NCBI GenBank assembly: GCA_903952805.1
Contig: CAJBHN010001182.1
Coordinates: 1-19,190 of the forward strand
Direction: 5' to 3'
DNA length: 19,190 bases
DNA from: an uncultured Myxococcales bacterium
Lineage (GTDB): Bacteria > Myxococcota > UBA727 > VGSZ01
Shown: one piece after another, positions 6,759 through 13,819 of the stretch
Layout: every line of letters starts with the position of its first letter
How positions within the stretch are numbered: the stretch's first letter is position 1
Position numbers and translations under genes: made by a program
The notes under the pieces: generated by a model
Seen by the model: only the letters and a program-made list of their open reading frames with translations
What the model was told of the DNA's origin: nothing
The model's database searches: none

Positions 6759-8416
6759 GGGGCGTGGCGCCTGCCTGCTGCCGGCGTGATGGTGCCAACG
6801 TCGACGGCATGGAGCACCGCGCGGTTCAGGGCGTTGTGGGCATCGCTCTTGCCGACGGGGACCGAGAGACGCACCAGCACGGAGTCAGCATCGAGCTCGA
6901 CGAGTTCGGCATTGCCGTCGGCGTCGACGCTGCGGGCAATGGTGACGAGGGTATCCATCAGCACCATCGTCTTGGCCGTGCGTTCCACGCGCACCAGCTG
7001 TTCGAGGCGAGGCTGTCGTCCCAGCCGTCGCAAAGGACGCAGCGCGAGGAGCAACATCGGGATGACCACCGTGCCACCACCGGTTGGCACGAGCACCAGT
7101 TCAGTGAGAAAGACGGCGCTGACTTCGCCGCTCATGGTGTCGAGCTCGACCCAATCGCCAGGTTTGACCGTCGAGCGCCACATCACCGACACACCCACCA
7201 TCGCCGACGCGAGCATCGGCACCATCGCCAGCAACACCACGCCGGCGGCGCCGAGGGCCAGGGACTCCAATGGTGTGCCGAAGCGACCAAAGGCGGCGCC
7301 GATGATGAGGGGCATGGCCACCAGCACCACCGCGCCGGTGAGCGCCACGCGGGCAGCGGGTGCCCGGGCGGGAGGCACGACGCCATGTCTGACCCGCCCA
7401 TCGGCGACGCCGTCGAGCACGAGTTGCAAGAAACGCAAGCTGCCACGCAGCAGCACCAGCAGGAGCCCAGCGAGCAACAAGCCGGGGATGGCAGCGATGA
7501 AGGTCTCCAGTCCCTTGAGCACGGGCCGACCGGCGGCGGCGGCCAGCGATTCCAACAAGGGCCGGGTGCGGTCGAATTGGGCCAGGATGCCGGCGACGGT
7601 GACGACGACGACGCCCAGCACGGCTGCCACTCGACCCATCACCAGCGCGGTGCCGAGCAGGCCGCGCACCGCGTCGCTGGACAGCAGTTGGATACCGAGC
7701 ATCGTCAGGGGTTTGATGGTCGCGGCGCGGTCTTCGATCGCGGTGTTGGCGCGGCTGATGGCGCCATTGAGTCCGCGCAAGGTCAAGACGGCCAGCACCG
7801 CCAGAAACACCGCGAAGAACACGTGAAACGCCAGGTCCTGCAGCGAGCTGCGCGTGTCGTAGGCGCCGACGAACTCCACGAGGTGGGTCTCAAGTTCCTC
7901 AGCGAACGCCGGCATCGACGTGGCGCCGGCGGCGATGGCGTCTTGGGCGCTGAGGGCAGCGACGGTCCGTCCCCGGACTTTCACCAAAGCCATGCCGTCG
8001 CGCACCACGACCTGGGCCGACGGCATGTTCGCCACCGGCGGGGTGCGCAGGGCCGCGGCGAAGGCAGCGCTGGCTTCGGCAGCGCGGCGACGTGGCTGCT
8101 TGCCATTGGCGGCGAGCTGGAAGAACACCGGCGTGGTGAGTTCGTCGACGACGACAGCCACCCGGGGCACGGCCTCGCCCTGGTCGACGATGCCCGCTGG
8201 CGGCACGGGTGCTGGCGCGCTCGACGACAGAGAGGGCGATGATGGCGGCGACGCCGTCGGCGCGGCGCCCCCGTCGAGCAGCTGCACCGCATTGGCGTCA
8301 CCTTCGGCGAAGACGGTGCCGGCGTCGGCGACCAGGACGCCACCATCGACGACGTCAACAGCGAGGTCACCGGGGGTTGTAGTCACCAGGGTGAGCAGCA
8401 GCAGCGCGGGGGTCAT
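6755..8416 (-). CDS. MscS-family mechanosensitive ion channel
   Basis: Predicted inner-membrane small-conductance mechanosensitive channel of 553 residues, larger than E. coli MscS (286). Order: signal sequence or first hydrophobic segment (1-16); a periplasmic domain with a Ser/Pro-rich linker (about 54-73) and the stretch VVVRDGMALVKVRGRTVAALSAQDA; membrane segments near 196-212, 262-280, 305-325, 357-376 and 385-412; then the MscS beta domain with KPGDWVELDTMSGEVSAVF (418-436) and TVVIPM (449-454), and a C-terminal alpha/beta part. The pore helix (GAAGVVLLAMVPMLASAMVG) is less Gly/Ala-regular than in MscS. The ATG at 8416 is preferred: GGAG lies five bases upstream and the residues fit a signal sequence, whereas the frame further upstream is Arg-rich and unlikely to be coding. 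First gene of the operon. Confidence 0.9.
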   Translation of the reverse strand: MTPALLLLTLVTTTPGDLAVDVVDGGVLVADAGTVFAEGDANAVQLLDGGAAPTASPPSSPSLSSSAPAPVPPAGIVDQGEAVPRVAVVVDELTTPVFFQLAANGKQPRRRAAEASAAFAAALRTPPVANMPSAQVVVRDGMALVKVRGRTVAALSAQDAIAAGATSMPAFAEELETHLVEFVGAYDTRSSLQDLAFHVFFAVFLAVLAVLTLRGLNGAISRANTAIEDRAATIKPLTMLGIQLLSSDAVRGLLGTALVMGRVAAVLGVVVVTVAGILAQFDRTRPLLESLAAAAGRPVLKGLETFIAAIPGLLLAGLLLVLLRGSLRFLQLVLDGVADGRVRHGVVPPARAPAARVALTGAVVLVAMPLIIGAAFGRFGTPLESLALGAAGVVLLAMVPMLASAMVGVSVMWRSTVKPGDWVELDTMSGEVSAVFLTELVLVPTGGGTVVIPMLLLALRPLRRLGRQPRLEQLVRVERTAKTMVLMDTLVTIARSVDADGNAELVELDADSVLVRLSVPVGKSDAHNALNRAVLHAVDVGTITPAAGRRHAP

Positions 8417-8666
8417 GGTCTCTCCAGCACGTGTTGGTGGTCTTCGCCGGCCGCGAAGGACATGGTGGACGACGGCATGACCTCGCCACGGCACAGCGAT
8501 GTCTGGACGCGTCGAGGACGACCGCTGCTGTACCAACTTCGAGGCCTGAGGGAATCCACCACCGCGGATCGTCACAAAATGACGTCGGACACCCACCAGC
8601 GGCAGACCCCGGCGTCAAGGCATGCTACGCGCCGACATCTGGCCGCGCCCTCGTCAGGAGTCCGTC
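8417..8666. promoter_or_regulatory. Divergent intergenic region
   Basis: These 250 bases separate the leftward MscS/antiporter operon from the rightward Gly-Glu lipoprotein gene, so two promoters are expected. I found no convincing sigma-70 boxes. A small inverted repeat, CGTCA-N5-TGACG (8570-8584), is the only possible operator. The ribosome site AGGAG is six bases before the lipoprotein ATG. Confidence 0.4.
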
Positions 8667-10190
8667 ATGTTTCGCTTCTCCCTTGCCTGCCTCGTCCTGT
8701 GTCTGGCCTCGACCATCGGCTGTGGAGCCTGCATCCCCGGGCAGCCCGCCGGCGAAGGCGAAGGTGAGGGCGAAGGTGAGGGCGAAGGTGAGGGCGAAGG
8801 TGAGGGCGAAGGTGAGGGCGAAGGCGAAGGCGAAGGCGAAGGCGAAGGCGAAGGCGAGGGCGAAGGTGAGGGCGAGGGCGAAGGCGAGGTCAGCTGCACC
8901 GACGATGCCGCGTGTCTGACGCTGGGCACCATCTGCGTCGGCGGCACCTGTGTCGATGGCTGTCGCAGTGGCCGCGATTGTCCCGCCGACCGGGCCCGCT
9001 GTGACACCGCATTTCCACCCAACGGCGGCTGCTTTGCGTGCCTGCAAGACGACCAATGCGGCGCTGGCGAAGCCTGCCGCGACCGCGCCTGCGTCCAGGT
9101 CTGCGCCGTCGACGGCGACTGCAGCGGCGGTGTCTGCGCCGACGGCGCCTGCGTGCAATGCCGTGAAGACGCCAACTGCAGCCTGGGCAGCCTCTGCCTG
9201 GCCAATGCGTGTGTCGAGGGCTGCCGCAGCAACCGCGACTGCGCCGTCGACGACGTCTGCCGCGATGGCAGCTGCATCGCCGGATGTCGCACCGACCCGG
9301 TCGATACCTGCCCGGTGGGTGCCCGCTGCGAGCAGGATGTCTGCGTGTTGGGGTGCGGCACCGACGACAGCCGCTGCGGCGCGGACCAGGTCTGCCGCGA
9401 CAACGCCTGCGTCGCGGCCTGCGTCGACGGCAACGACTGCGCGCGCAACACCGCCTGCTTGAGCGGCGCCTGCGTCGACGGCTGCCTGGGCGACGGCGAC
9501 TGCGCGGGCGTCATCGGCACCAGAGACACCATCTGCCTGGGCGAGACCGCGACCGTCGCTGGGGCCTGTGTCCAGTGCGTCGTCGACGATGATTGCGGCT
9601 TTGCTCAGGTCTGCGGCACCGACCACAGCTGCCGCACGCCCTGCAACCAACAGGGTGGCTGCATCGTGGGCGTGTGCGACCCCAGCGACGACGTGTGCGT
9701 TGGCTGCCTCGACGACGCCAGCTGCGGCGCCTTGCAGGTCTGCGATCCCATCAGCCGCAGCTGCGTGGCCGAGGAGGCCTTGTGTGCCCCCTGCCAGCGC
9801 GACGACCAATGCGGCGCCAACAACCTGTGTCTGCGTATCCGCACCAACTTGAATACCGACCGCGGCTGTGGTCTCGATTGCAGCGCCGACCAGGCCTGCC
9901 CCTCCGGCTCGACCTGCCAGGACGTGTCGCAAAATGCCGTGCTGCTCGGCCGTCAATGTGTCCCCGACAACGCTGTCGTCGAGCCCATGAGCTGCAACGC
10001 GTTTCGCAACCTCGCCGGCGAGACCAGCTGTCAGTTTGTCGGCGGCTTTGTGTGCGGTGCCGGCGGCACCTGCGTCAACGACGTCTGCACCATCGCCTGC
10101 GCCACCGGGGCCGATTGTCCCTACGGCACCGTGTGCGGCACCAATCCTGCCGGTGCCCAGCCAGCCCAGGTCTGCCTGCCGCCCATCTGA
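8667..10190 (+). CDS. Cys-rich lipoprotein with (Gly-Glu)23 spacer
   Basis: Secreted, probably lipid-anchored protein of 507 residues; function unknown. The ATG at 8667 has AGGAG six bases upstream and opens a signal peptide ending in STIGC (Cys19; Cys22 is an alternative). Residues 29-74 are 23 consecutive Gly-Glu dipeptides, a highly acidic, flexible spacer. The rest is a chain of about ten Cys-rich modules with the pattern C-x(2-3)-D-x-D/Q-C-x(2)-G-x(2)-C-x(4)-C, ending before a conserved-looking SCQFVGGFVCGAGG section. The layout is typical of myxobacterial surface proteins: lipid anchor, acidic spacer, disulfide-rich ectodomain. The Cys pattern recalls Dickkopf or EGF-like repeats without exact family identity. 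It probably acts in adhesion or envelope interaction, but that is inference. It is convergent with the ATP-grasp gene, 16 bases away. Confidence 0.9.
   Translation: MFRFSLACLVLCLASTIGCGACIPGQPAGEGEGEGEGEGEGEGEGEGEGEGEGEGEGEGEGEGEGEGEGEGEGEVSCTDDAACLTLGTICVGGTCVDGCRSGRDCPADRARCDTAFPPNGGCFACLQDDQCGAGEACRDRACVQVCAVDGDCSGGVCADGACVQCREDANCSLGSLCLANACVEGCRSNRDCAVDDVCRDGSCIAGCRTDPVDTCPVGARCEQDVCVLGCGTDDSRCGADQVCRDNACVAACVDGNDCARNTACLSGACVDGCLGDGDCAGVIGTRDTICLGETATVAGACVQCVVDDDCGFAQVCGTDHSCRTPCNQQGGCIVGVCDPSDDVCVGCLDDASCGALQVCDPISRSCVAEEALCAPCQRDDQCGANNLCLRIRTNLNTDRGCGLDCSADQACPSGSTCQDVSQNAVLLGRQCVPDNAVVEPMSCNAFRNLAGETSCQFVGGFVCGAGGTCVNDVCTIACATGADCPYGTVCGTNPAGAQPAQVCLPPI
8751..8888. repeat. 6-bp/12-bp microsatellite encoding (Gly-Glu)23
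   Basis: Twenty-three GGN-GAR hexamers without interruption. Two sub-patterns are visible. A 12-base unit GGTGAGGGCGAA repeats about five times at 8764-8822. Uniform GGCGAA hexamers follow, then mixed units near the end. Both lengths are multiples of three, so slippage would change spacer length without breaking the frame. Confidence 0.95.
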
Positions 10191-10208
10191 GACGACGCGA
10201 CCGTCGTC
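10191..10208. terminator. Small hairpin between convergent genes
   Basis: GACGACG and CGTCGTC form a 7-bp stem with a CGAC loop. It fills the 16-base gap between the Cys-rich lipoprotein stop and the ATP-grasp stop. There is no T-run, so it is at best a weak bidirectional terminator. Confidence 0.3.
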
Positions 10209-11154
10209 AGCCGGGCCTGGCCCGGCGTTCCAGCAGGTCGACGATGGCGGCGGCGACGTCGATGTCGCAGGCGGCGGCGAGGTCCATCAGCTGCGGCGTG
10301 CGGTTGACGTCGAGGACCACCGGGCCGCCCGCGGTGGCGATGACGTCGACGGCGCAGACATCGAAGGCGCACAGCAGCGCGCAGCGCTGACCCAGGGCCG
10401 CCAACGCGGCGGTGATGGGCGTGTGGCGCCACGCTTGTGTCGAGCGGCGGACGTCGACGACGCCCTCGTCGTCACCCGCGTCGTCACCCGCGTCGTCACC
10501 GTCGAGGTCGATGGCGCCCACGGCGACCACGCAGCCCCCCACCACCGCCAGCCGCAGCTGGGTGCCCCGCAGACGGGGCTGTACGATGGCTGGCACCCCT
10601 GGCGTCAGTCGGGCGCCCACGACCACCTCGCCGCCGACCACCGGCTTGGTGATGACGTCGTCGTCGTCGTCGTCGCGGCGCTCGTGGGCGTGGTCGGTGA
10701 TCACGGTGGTGGCCACAGCGACCCCCGCCCGGGCCAGCGTCGCCAGCTGCAGGGGCTTGAAGTCAAAGGGGCGGGCCCGACTCGGCGACGACAACACCGG
10801 GACGCCGCGGGCCTCGACGTCGTGGGCGATGGACCAGGCGAGCTGATGGCGGGCGGCCTGGGCCTTCTGCAGCGCGTCGTGCTCCTCGGCCCGCAACACC
10901 ACGTGACCCGGTGCGGTCCGCGCGAAGGCCGAGGGCAGGGGACCAAGCAACACGACGTCGAGCGACGCCAGGTCGACGTCGACGTCACCCAACTGCAGGC
11001 GACCGAGCTCGGGCCAAAAGCATACCGGGCCGCTGACGAAGTCGGCGTTGTCGAGGACGACCGTGTCGTGGCCCCGCGCGGTGGCGGTGGCGATGACGGC
11101 GCCGAGGGTGGCGTCGGCCGCGGGGCGTCGTCGACCAAAGACGGCGAGCCTCAC
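10207..11154 (-). CDS. ATP-grasp protein, RimK/MvdD-like
   Basis: Cytosolic ATP-grasp ligase-type protein of 315 residues. The family activates a carboxylate as an acyl-phosphate and couples it to an amine or other nucleophile. An N-terminal alpha/beta domain begins RLAVFGRR. Nucleotide-binding lysines are probably Lys133 (FDFKPLQLATLARAGV) and Lys170 (VITKPVVGGEVVVG). QPRLRGTQLRLAVVGG (192-207) and the metal-binding end VDVIATAGGPVVLDVNRTPQ (Asp270, Asp282, Asn284) follow. The C-terminal ending resembles both RimK glutamate ligases and MvdC/MvdD-type graspetide ligases; no precursor peptide gene is visible nearby. Two Asp-rich insertions (161-166 and about 217-230) are unusual. The GTG at 11154 is chosen because it overlaps the upstream stop as GTGA; the longer frame would run into the neighbour. 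Last gene of the operon. Confidence 0.8.
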   Translation of the reverse strand: MRLAVFGRRRPAADATLGAVIATATARGHDTVVLDNADFVSGPVCFWPELGRLQLGDVDVDLASLDVVLLGPLPSAFARTAPGHVVLRAEEHDALQKAQAARHQLAWSIAHDVEARGVPVLSSPSRARPFDFKPLQLATLARAGVAVATTVITDHAHERRDDDDDDVITKPVVGGEVVVGARLTPGVPAIVQPRLRGTQLRLAVVGGCVVAVGAIDLDGDDAGDDAGDDEGVVDVRRSTQAWRHTPITAALAALGQRCALLCAFDVCAVDVIATAGGPVVLDVNRTPQLMDLAAACDIDVAAAIVDLLERRARPG

Positions 11155-11774
11155 GGGCGACGGCTGCGGCGTGCTTTGGCGTCGCCAGCCGGAGCGGCGG
11201 CACATTGGCGGGCCAGGCTGCGCGCCGAGGCGGGTTCGACGCCCACGACGACAAAGCGGCGGGGATGGCCCAGGAAGGGGCCGTCGTCGTGCCTCTCCAA
11301 TTCGATGATGACGCTGGCGGGGCTGCCGTCGCAGGTGCCCAACAATTCGATCTGGGCCCCCTCGATGGTCTCTCGGACGCGACCGATCGCGGCCATGCCT
11401 TCGTTCATGTGCAGCGGCCCGACGCTGCGCTCGACCCGTCCCCCGGCGATCGCCTGGCGCAGACCCTTGGCGGCGTCTTTGGCCATGACGTCACCGACAC
11501 CCTTGGCGACAGCGCCGACCAGGGATCCAAGCACGCTGCTGCCGCCGTCGGCGCCGCTGACGCCCAGGCCGTCGGCCACCAGCGCACCCATCGCCTGTGT
11601 CGATGACGACGCAAAACGCTCCAGGGCCACCACCCGCTCCACGCGGGCGACGTCTTTGGTCTCAACGCCCTGCGAGATCTCCACGAGGGTCCAATACGGC
11701 GACGTGCGCAGCCAGGCTGCGGCGCAGACCACGAGGAGGAACGAGACGAAGAAGAGGCGCTTGAGGGTCTGCAT
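11151..11774 (-). CDS. DUF2939-like membrane-anchored protein
   Basis: Protein of 207 residues with one N-terminal hydrophobic segment (about 6-22) following MQTLKR, so probably anchored in the inner membrane or exported. The next section, SPYWTLVEISQGVETKDVARVERVV, matches what I recall of the start of DUF2939 proteins, a small family of unknown function. The middle is Gly/Ala/Ser-rich and the C-terminus is basic (KARRSRR). The ATG at 11774 shares one base with the TetR stop (TGATG); the GTG at 11777 would give a four-base overlap and one extra residue. Its own stop overlaps the ATP-grasp start. The tight overlaps suggest coordinated expression with the regulator and the ligase. The function is not known. 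Confidence 0.75.
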   Translation of the reverse strand: MQTLKRLFFVSFLLVVCAAAWLRTSPYWTLVEISQGVETKDVARVERVVALERFASSSTQAMGALVADGLGVSGADGGSSVLGSLVGAVAKGVGDVMAKDAAKGLRQAIAGGRVERSVGPLHMNEGMAAIGRVRETIEGAQIELLGTCDGSPASVIIELERHDDGPFLGHPRRFVVVGVEPASARSLARQCAAAPAGDAKARRSRRP

Positions 11775-12373
11775 CACTGGCTCGCGACGGGGAGAGCGGG
11801 CGACTCAGCGAGGGCGCCCAGGCCACCCAGCAGGGCCTTGCAGGTGTCGCGCACGGTGTCGACGGGGACCGTGACGCAGGCCGCGCGCACGATGTCGGCG
11901 GCCAGGCATTGCAGCCAGGCGTCGGCCGCCAGCCGGGCGCGCTCGTCGGCGACGCCGCAGGCGCCGAGGGCGCGGGCCAACTCGACGCGACGCCAGTGGT
12001 ACGGCGGGCTCTCCATCAGGGCGGCGCGGGAGCGGACCTCGACCTCGGCGGCGGCCAGCACGTCTCGGTGGTCGACGACGAAGTCCACCAGCGCGCCCCA
12101 CAAGGTCAGCAGTCGTCGCAGCGGCTCCGCATCCCTGGGCAGCCCGAAGCGCAGCCGCACGGCCTCCTGCAGCACCCGCTCATCGTCGTCGAGGAGGGCG
12201 CGAAACAGGGCGTGTTTGTCGGCGAAGCGTCGATACAGCGTGCCCTTGCCCACCCCGGCGGCGGCGGCGAGCTCGTCCATGCAAACGCCAGCGAGGCCAC
12301 GTCGCTCCATCAGCTCGCGGGCGGCAGCGAGGATCTTCTGCCGGTTGCGCGCGGCGTCTTTGCGTTCGGTCAC
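11774..12373 (-). CDS. TetR/AcrR-family transcriptional regulator
   Basis: DNA-binding one-component repressor of 199 residues, a usual size. The N-terminal helix-turn-helix is clear: ERKDAARNRQKILAAARELMERRG (3-26), then VCMDELAAAAGVGKGTLYRRFADKHALF (30-57). The C-terminal ligand-binding and dimerisation part is all-helical and does not reveal the inducer. I chose the GTG at 12373, which places the typical TetR N-terminus at residue 2; upstream in-frame starts at 12409 (GTG) or beyond would add a non-family extension. It is the first gene of an overlapping operon with the DUF2939-like and ATP-grasp genes. The palindrome at 12546-12561 in the divergent yceI promoter is the best candidate operator. 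Confidence 0.92.
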   Translation of the reverse strand: MTERKDAARNRQKILAAARELMERRGLAGVCMDELAAAAGVGKGTLYRRFADKHALFRALLDDDERVLQEAVRLRFGLPRDAEPLRRLLTLWGALVDFVVDHRDVLAAAEVEVRSRAALMESPPYHWRRVELARALGACGVADERARLAADAWLQCLAADIVRAACVTVPVDTVRDTCKALLGGLGALAESPALPVASQ

Positions 12374-12538
12374 AGGCGCCCCATCAGGCCCGTCAATGAC
12401 CCACGTCACAAGTGGCAGCGATCGTCCCAACAGGCACCTCGAATTCCACTGTGACGCCTGCAGACGCAGACGCCAACCAACCGTCTCGCCACCGCGGCAC
12501 CGACCCGATCCGGCTCCACGCCAGCTGCTCGATGGCGC

Positions 12539-12566
12539 TTGCTAAACGGACCATGGTCCGTATAAA
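12539..12566 (+). promoter_or_regulatory. yceI sigma-70-type promoter
   Basis: -35 TTGCTA (12539-12544) and -10 TATAAA (12561-12566) are separated by 16 bases. They match the sigma-70 consensus in four and five of six positions. Transcription would start near 12573, giving a 5' leader of about 44 bases. This AT-containing stretch stands out in otherwise GC-rich sequence. Confidence 0.65.
12546..12561. promoter_or_regulatory. Perfect 16-bp palindrome, probable TetR operator
   Basis: ACGGACCATGGTCCGT is identical to its reverse complement. It fills the spacer between the predicted -35 and -10 boxes of yceI and shares its last T with the -10 box. Size and placement are typical of TetR-family operators, and a TetR gene is divergently encoded next to it. 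Binding would block RNA polymerase. Confidence 0.7.
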
Positions 12567-12616
12567 TCCTTCATCGCGACCCGGCCAGTGTTTCGTGCGG
12601 GTCCCTGGAGTTCACC

Positions 12617-13261
12617 ATGCTCAAGCGCCTCTCCCTCTTCGCTGTGCCAACCGCCCTCGCCCTCGCCGCCGGCCCCGCCGCCGCCAGCAGCTGGGTCCTC
12701 GACGCCGACCACACCACCGTTGGCTTTGCCGTGCAGCACATGATGGTCACGACCCAGAAGGGCGCCTTCGACACCTTCACCGGCACCATCGAGCTCGACG
12801 ACAAGGACGTCACCAAGTCCACCGTCACCGTCAGCATCGACACCGCCAGCATCAACACCAAGAGCAAGAAGCGCGACGACCACCTGCGCTCGCCCGACTT
12901 CTTTGATGCCGTCAAGTTCCCCAAGCTCACATTTGCGTCGACCAAGGTCGAAAAGGCCAAGGACGGCAGCCTCAGCGTCACCGGCAACCTCACCATGCAC
13001 GGCGTCACCAAGCCCGTGACCCTGACGGTGGCTCCCGTCAGCGAGGGCCTGAAGGATCCCTGGGGCAACCTTCACCGCGGCACCACCGCCGTCGCCAAGA
13101 TCAACCGCGAAGACTTCGGCCTCTCGTGGAACGCGGCCCTCGAAAAGGGCGGCGTCATCGTCGGCAAGGAAGTCACCATCGAGCTGCAGATCGAGCTCAT
13201 CCCGGCTCCGGCGGCGGCTCCGGCGGCGGCTCCGGCGGCGGCTCCAGCCACCAAGAAGTGA
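12617..13261 (+). CDS. yceI: YceI-family secreted protein
   Basis: Periplasmic protein of 214 residues with a Sec signal peptide (1-23; cleavage likely after PAAA, before SSWVLD). YceI proteins are lipocalin-like beta barrels that bind polyisoprenoid or other amphiphilic molecules. Family landmarks include WVLDADHTTVGFAVQHMMV near the mature N-terminus, DDHLRSPDFFDAVKFPKLTF, TGNLTMHGVTKPVTL and INREDFGLSWN. The ATG at 12617 has GGAG six bases upstream. The C-terminal tail is an Ala/Pro repeat (three APAA units encoded by an exact 12-base repeat at 13205-13240) ending in TKK; it is not part of the usual domain. The gene stands alone and ends at a strong terminator. It is probably repressed by the divergent TetR protein. 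Confidence 0.93.
   Translation: MLKRLSLFAVPTALALAAGPAAASSWVLDADHTTVGFAVQHMMVTTQKGAFDTFTGTIELDDKDVTKSTVTVSIDTASINTKSKKRDDHLRSPDFFDAVKFPKLTFASTKVEKAKDGSLSVTGNLTMHGVTKPVTLTVAPVSEGLKDPWGNLHRGTTAVAKINREDFGLSWNAALEKGGVIVGKEVTIELQIELIPAPAAAPAAAPAAAPATKK
13205..13240. repeat. 12-bp tandem repeat, three exact copies
   Basis: Three exact GCTCCGGCGGCG units in the yceI 3' end encode Ala-Pro-Ala-Ala repeats. The repeat is in frame, so slippage would only alter tail length. Confidence 0.85.
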
Positions 13262-13289
13262 ACGGCTGACGCCGTCACGGTCGAAAGGC

Positions 13290-13320
13290 AAAAAAGACCG
13301 GGGATGCCCGGTCTTTTTTT
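13290..13320. terminator. Strong bidirectional rho-independent terminator
   Basis: A 7-bp stem GACCGGG/CCCGGTC with a GATG loop is flanked by six A on the left and seven T on the right. It ends yceI transcription about 30 bases after its stop. Because of the A-run it can also act on the minus strand for the cluster ending at 13415. Confidence 0.9.
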
Positions 13321-13381
13321 GTGAGGCCCGGTCCTGGTCGGGGGGGCGCGTCGTCGCCGCGTCATGGCACGCGGGTGTCGT

Positions 13382-13409
13382 CGCGCGGCTCCCGCTCAGG
13401 AGCCGCGCG
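13382..13409 (-). terminator. GC-rich hairpin after the 13415-13819 gene
   Basis: CGCGCGGCTCC and GGAGCCGCGCG form a perfect 11-bp stem with a 6-base loop, starting five bases after the leftward stop at 13415. No T-run follows directly. It may protect the mRNA 3' end or pause polymerase ahead of the terminator at 13290-13320. Confidence 0.5.
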
Positions 13410-13414
13410 GGCCG

Positions 13415-13819
13415 TCATTGGGGAGGCGGCGGCGCGTCACCGATGGGAGCTGCTTCTTCGCCAGGGTCGACGGCGTCGGCGATGGCGATGGCGTAGATGC
13501 TGCCGGCGATGACGACCGTGAGGGCGCCCAGGCCGATGGCGACGGGGATGAGGTTCTTCTCGGGCTGTCGCGCCACGGGAATCAAGCGGCCCGCGTCGTC
13601 GCGGGCGTTGGGCACGTACGCAGTGCTCTCGGCCACAGCCCAGGTCGTCAGGCCGCCGCCGACCAACACCACCGAGCCCCCCACTGCGCTTTTGGTGCTG
13701 TCGGACCAGACGTTGGGGTTGCACACGGTGGCGCAGCCGCTGCTGCCGACGACACTGCCGACGCTGAAGGCCGCGAGGATGATGGCTGTGCCCAGCGGGT
13801 TCACGTTACGGAAATACAC
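13415..13819 (-). CDS. Small predicted membrane protein
   Basis: Unrecognised protein of 134 residues. It starts with a hydrophobic segment (about residues 8-26) followed by GSSGCATVC, which could be a signal peptide with an imperfect lipobox or a membrane anchor. Further hydrophobic segments lie around GGSVVLVGGGLTTWAV and NLIPVAIGLGALTVVIAGSIYAIAIA. The C-terminus is acidic then Pro-rich. The GTG at 13819 is chosen because GGAGGGGG lies just upstream (six bases from GGAGG to the start), although this places the start inside the last 14 bases of the preceding gene. The longer frame upstream is antisense-type Pro/Ala/Thr-rich sequence in the region coding for the Cys-rich protein, not a real extension. 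The overlap suggests translation coupled to that gene. Confidence 0.75.
   Translation of the reverse strand: MYFRNVNPLGTAIILAAFSVGSVVGSSGCATVCNPNVWSDSTKSAVGGSVVLVGGGLTTWAVAESTAYVPNARDDAGRLIPVARQPEKNLIPVAIGLGALTVVIAGSIYAIAIADAVDPGEEAAPIGDAPPPPQ

Larger units (their letters stand above)
12374..12616. promoter_or_regulatory. tetR-yceI divergent regulatory region
   Basis: These 243 bases separate the TetR operon and yceI. The right half carries the yceI promoter with its internal palindrome and the ribosome site. In the left half I see no clear promoter for tetR. The palindrome is about 170 bases from the tetR start, so direct autoregulation is possible but not shown. Confidence 0.6.

Noticed and set aside
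4207..8242. Long rightward open frames (about 500 codons each) opposite the antiporter and MscS genes
   Set aside because: Their products are rich in Gln, His, Arg and Gly with no domain sense. They are antisense shadows of GC-rich membrane protein genes that show clear hydrophobic segments and motifs.
8570..8584. Inverted repeat CGTCA-N5-TGACG as an operator
   Set aside because: Five-base arms are expected by chance in sequence so rich in CGTC and GACG. No regulator gene is adjacent.
8751..8888. CRISPR array
   Set aside because: The repeats are contiguous hexamers without spacers and encode Gly-Glu in a clear reading frame.
10207..12373. Graspetide precursor peptide gene near the ATP-grasp protein
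   Set aside because: All junctions in the operon overlap and the 16-base downstream gap cannot hold a gene. No Thr/Asp/Glu-rich core peptide is visible in the divergent region.
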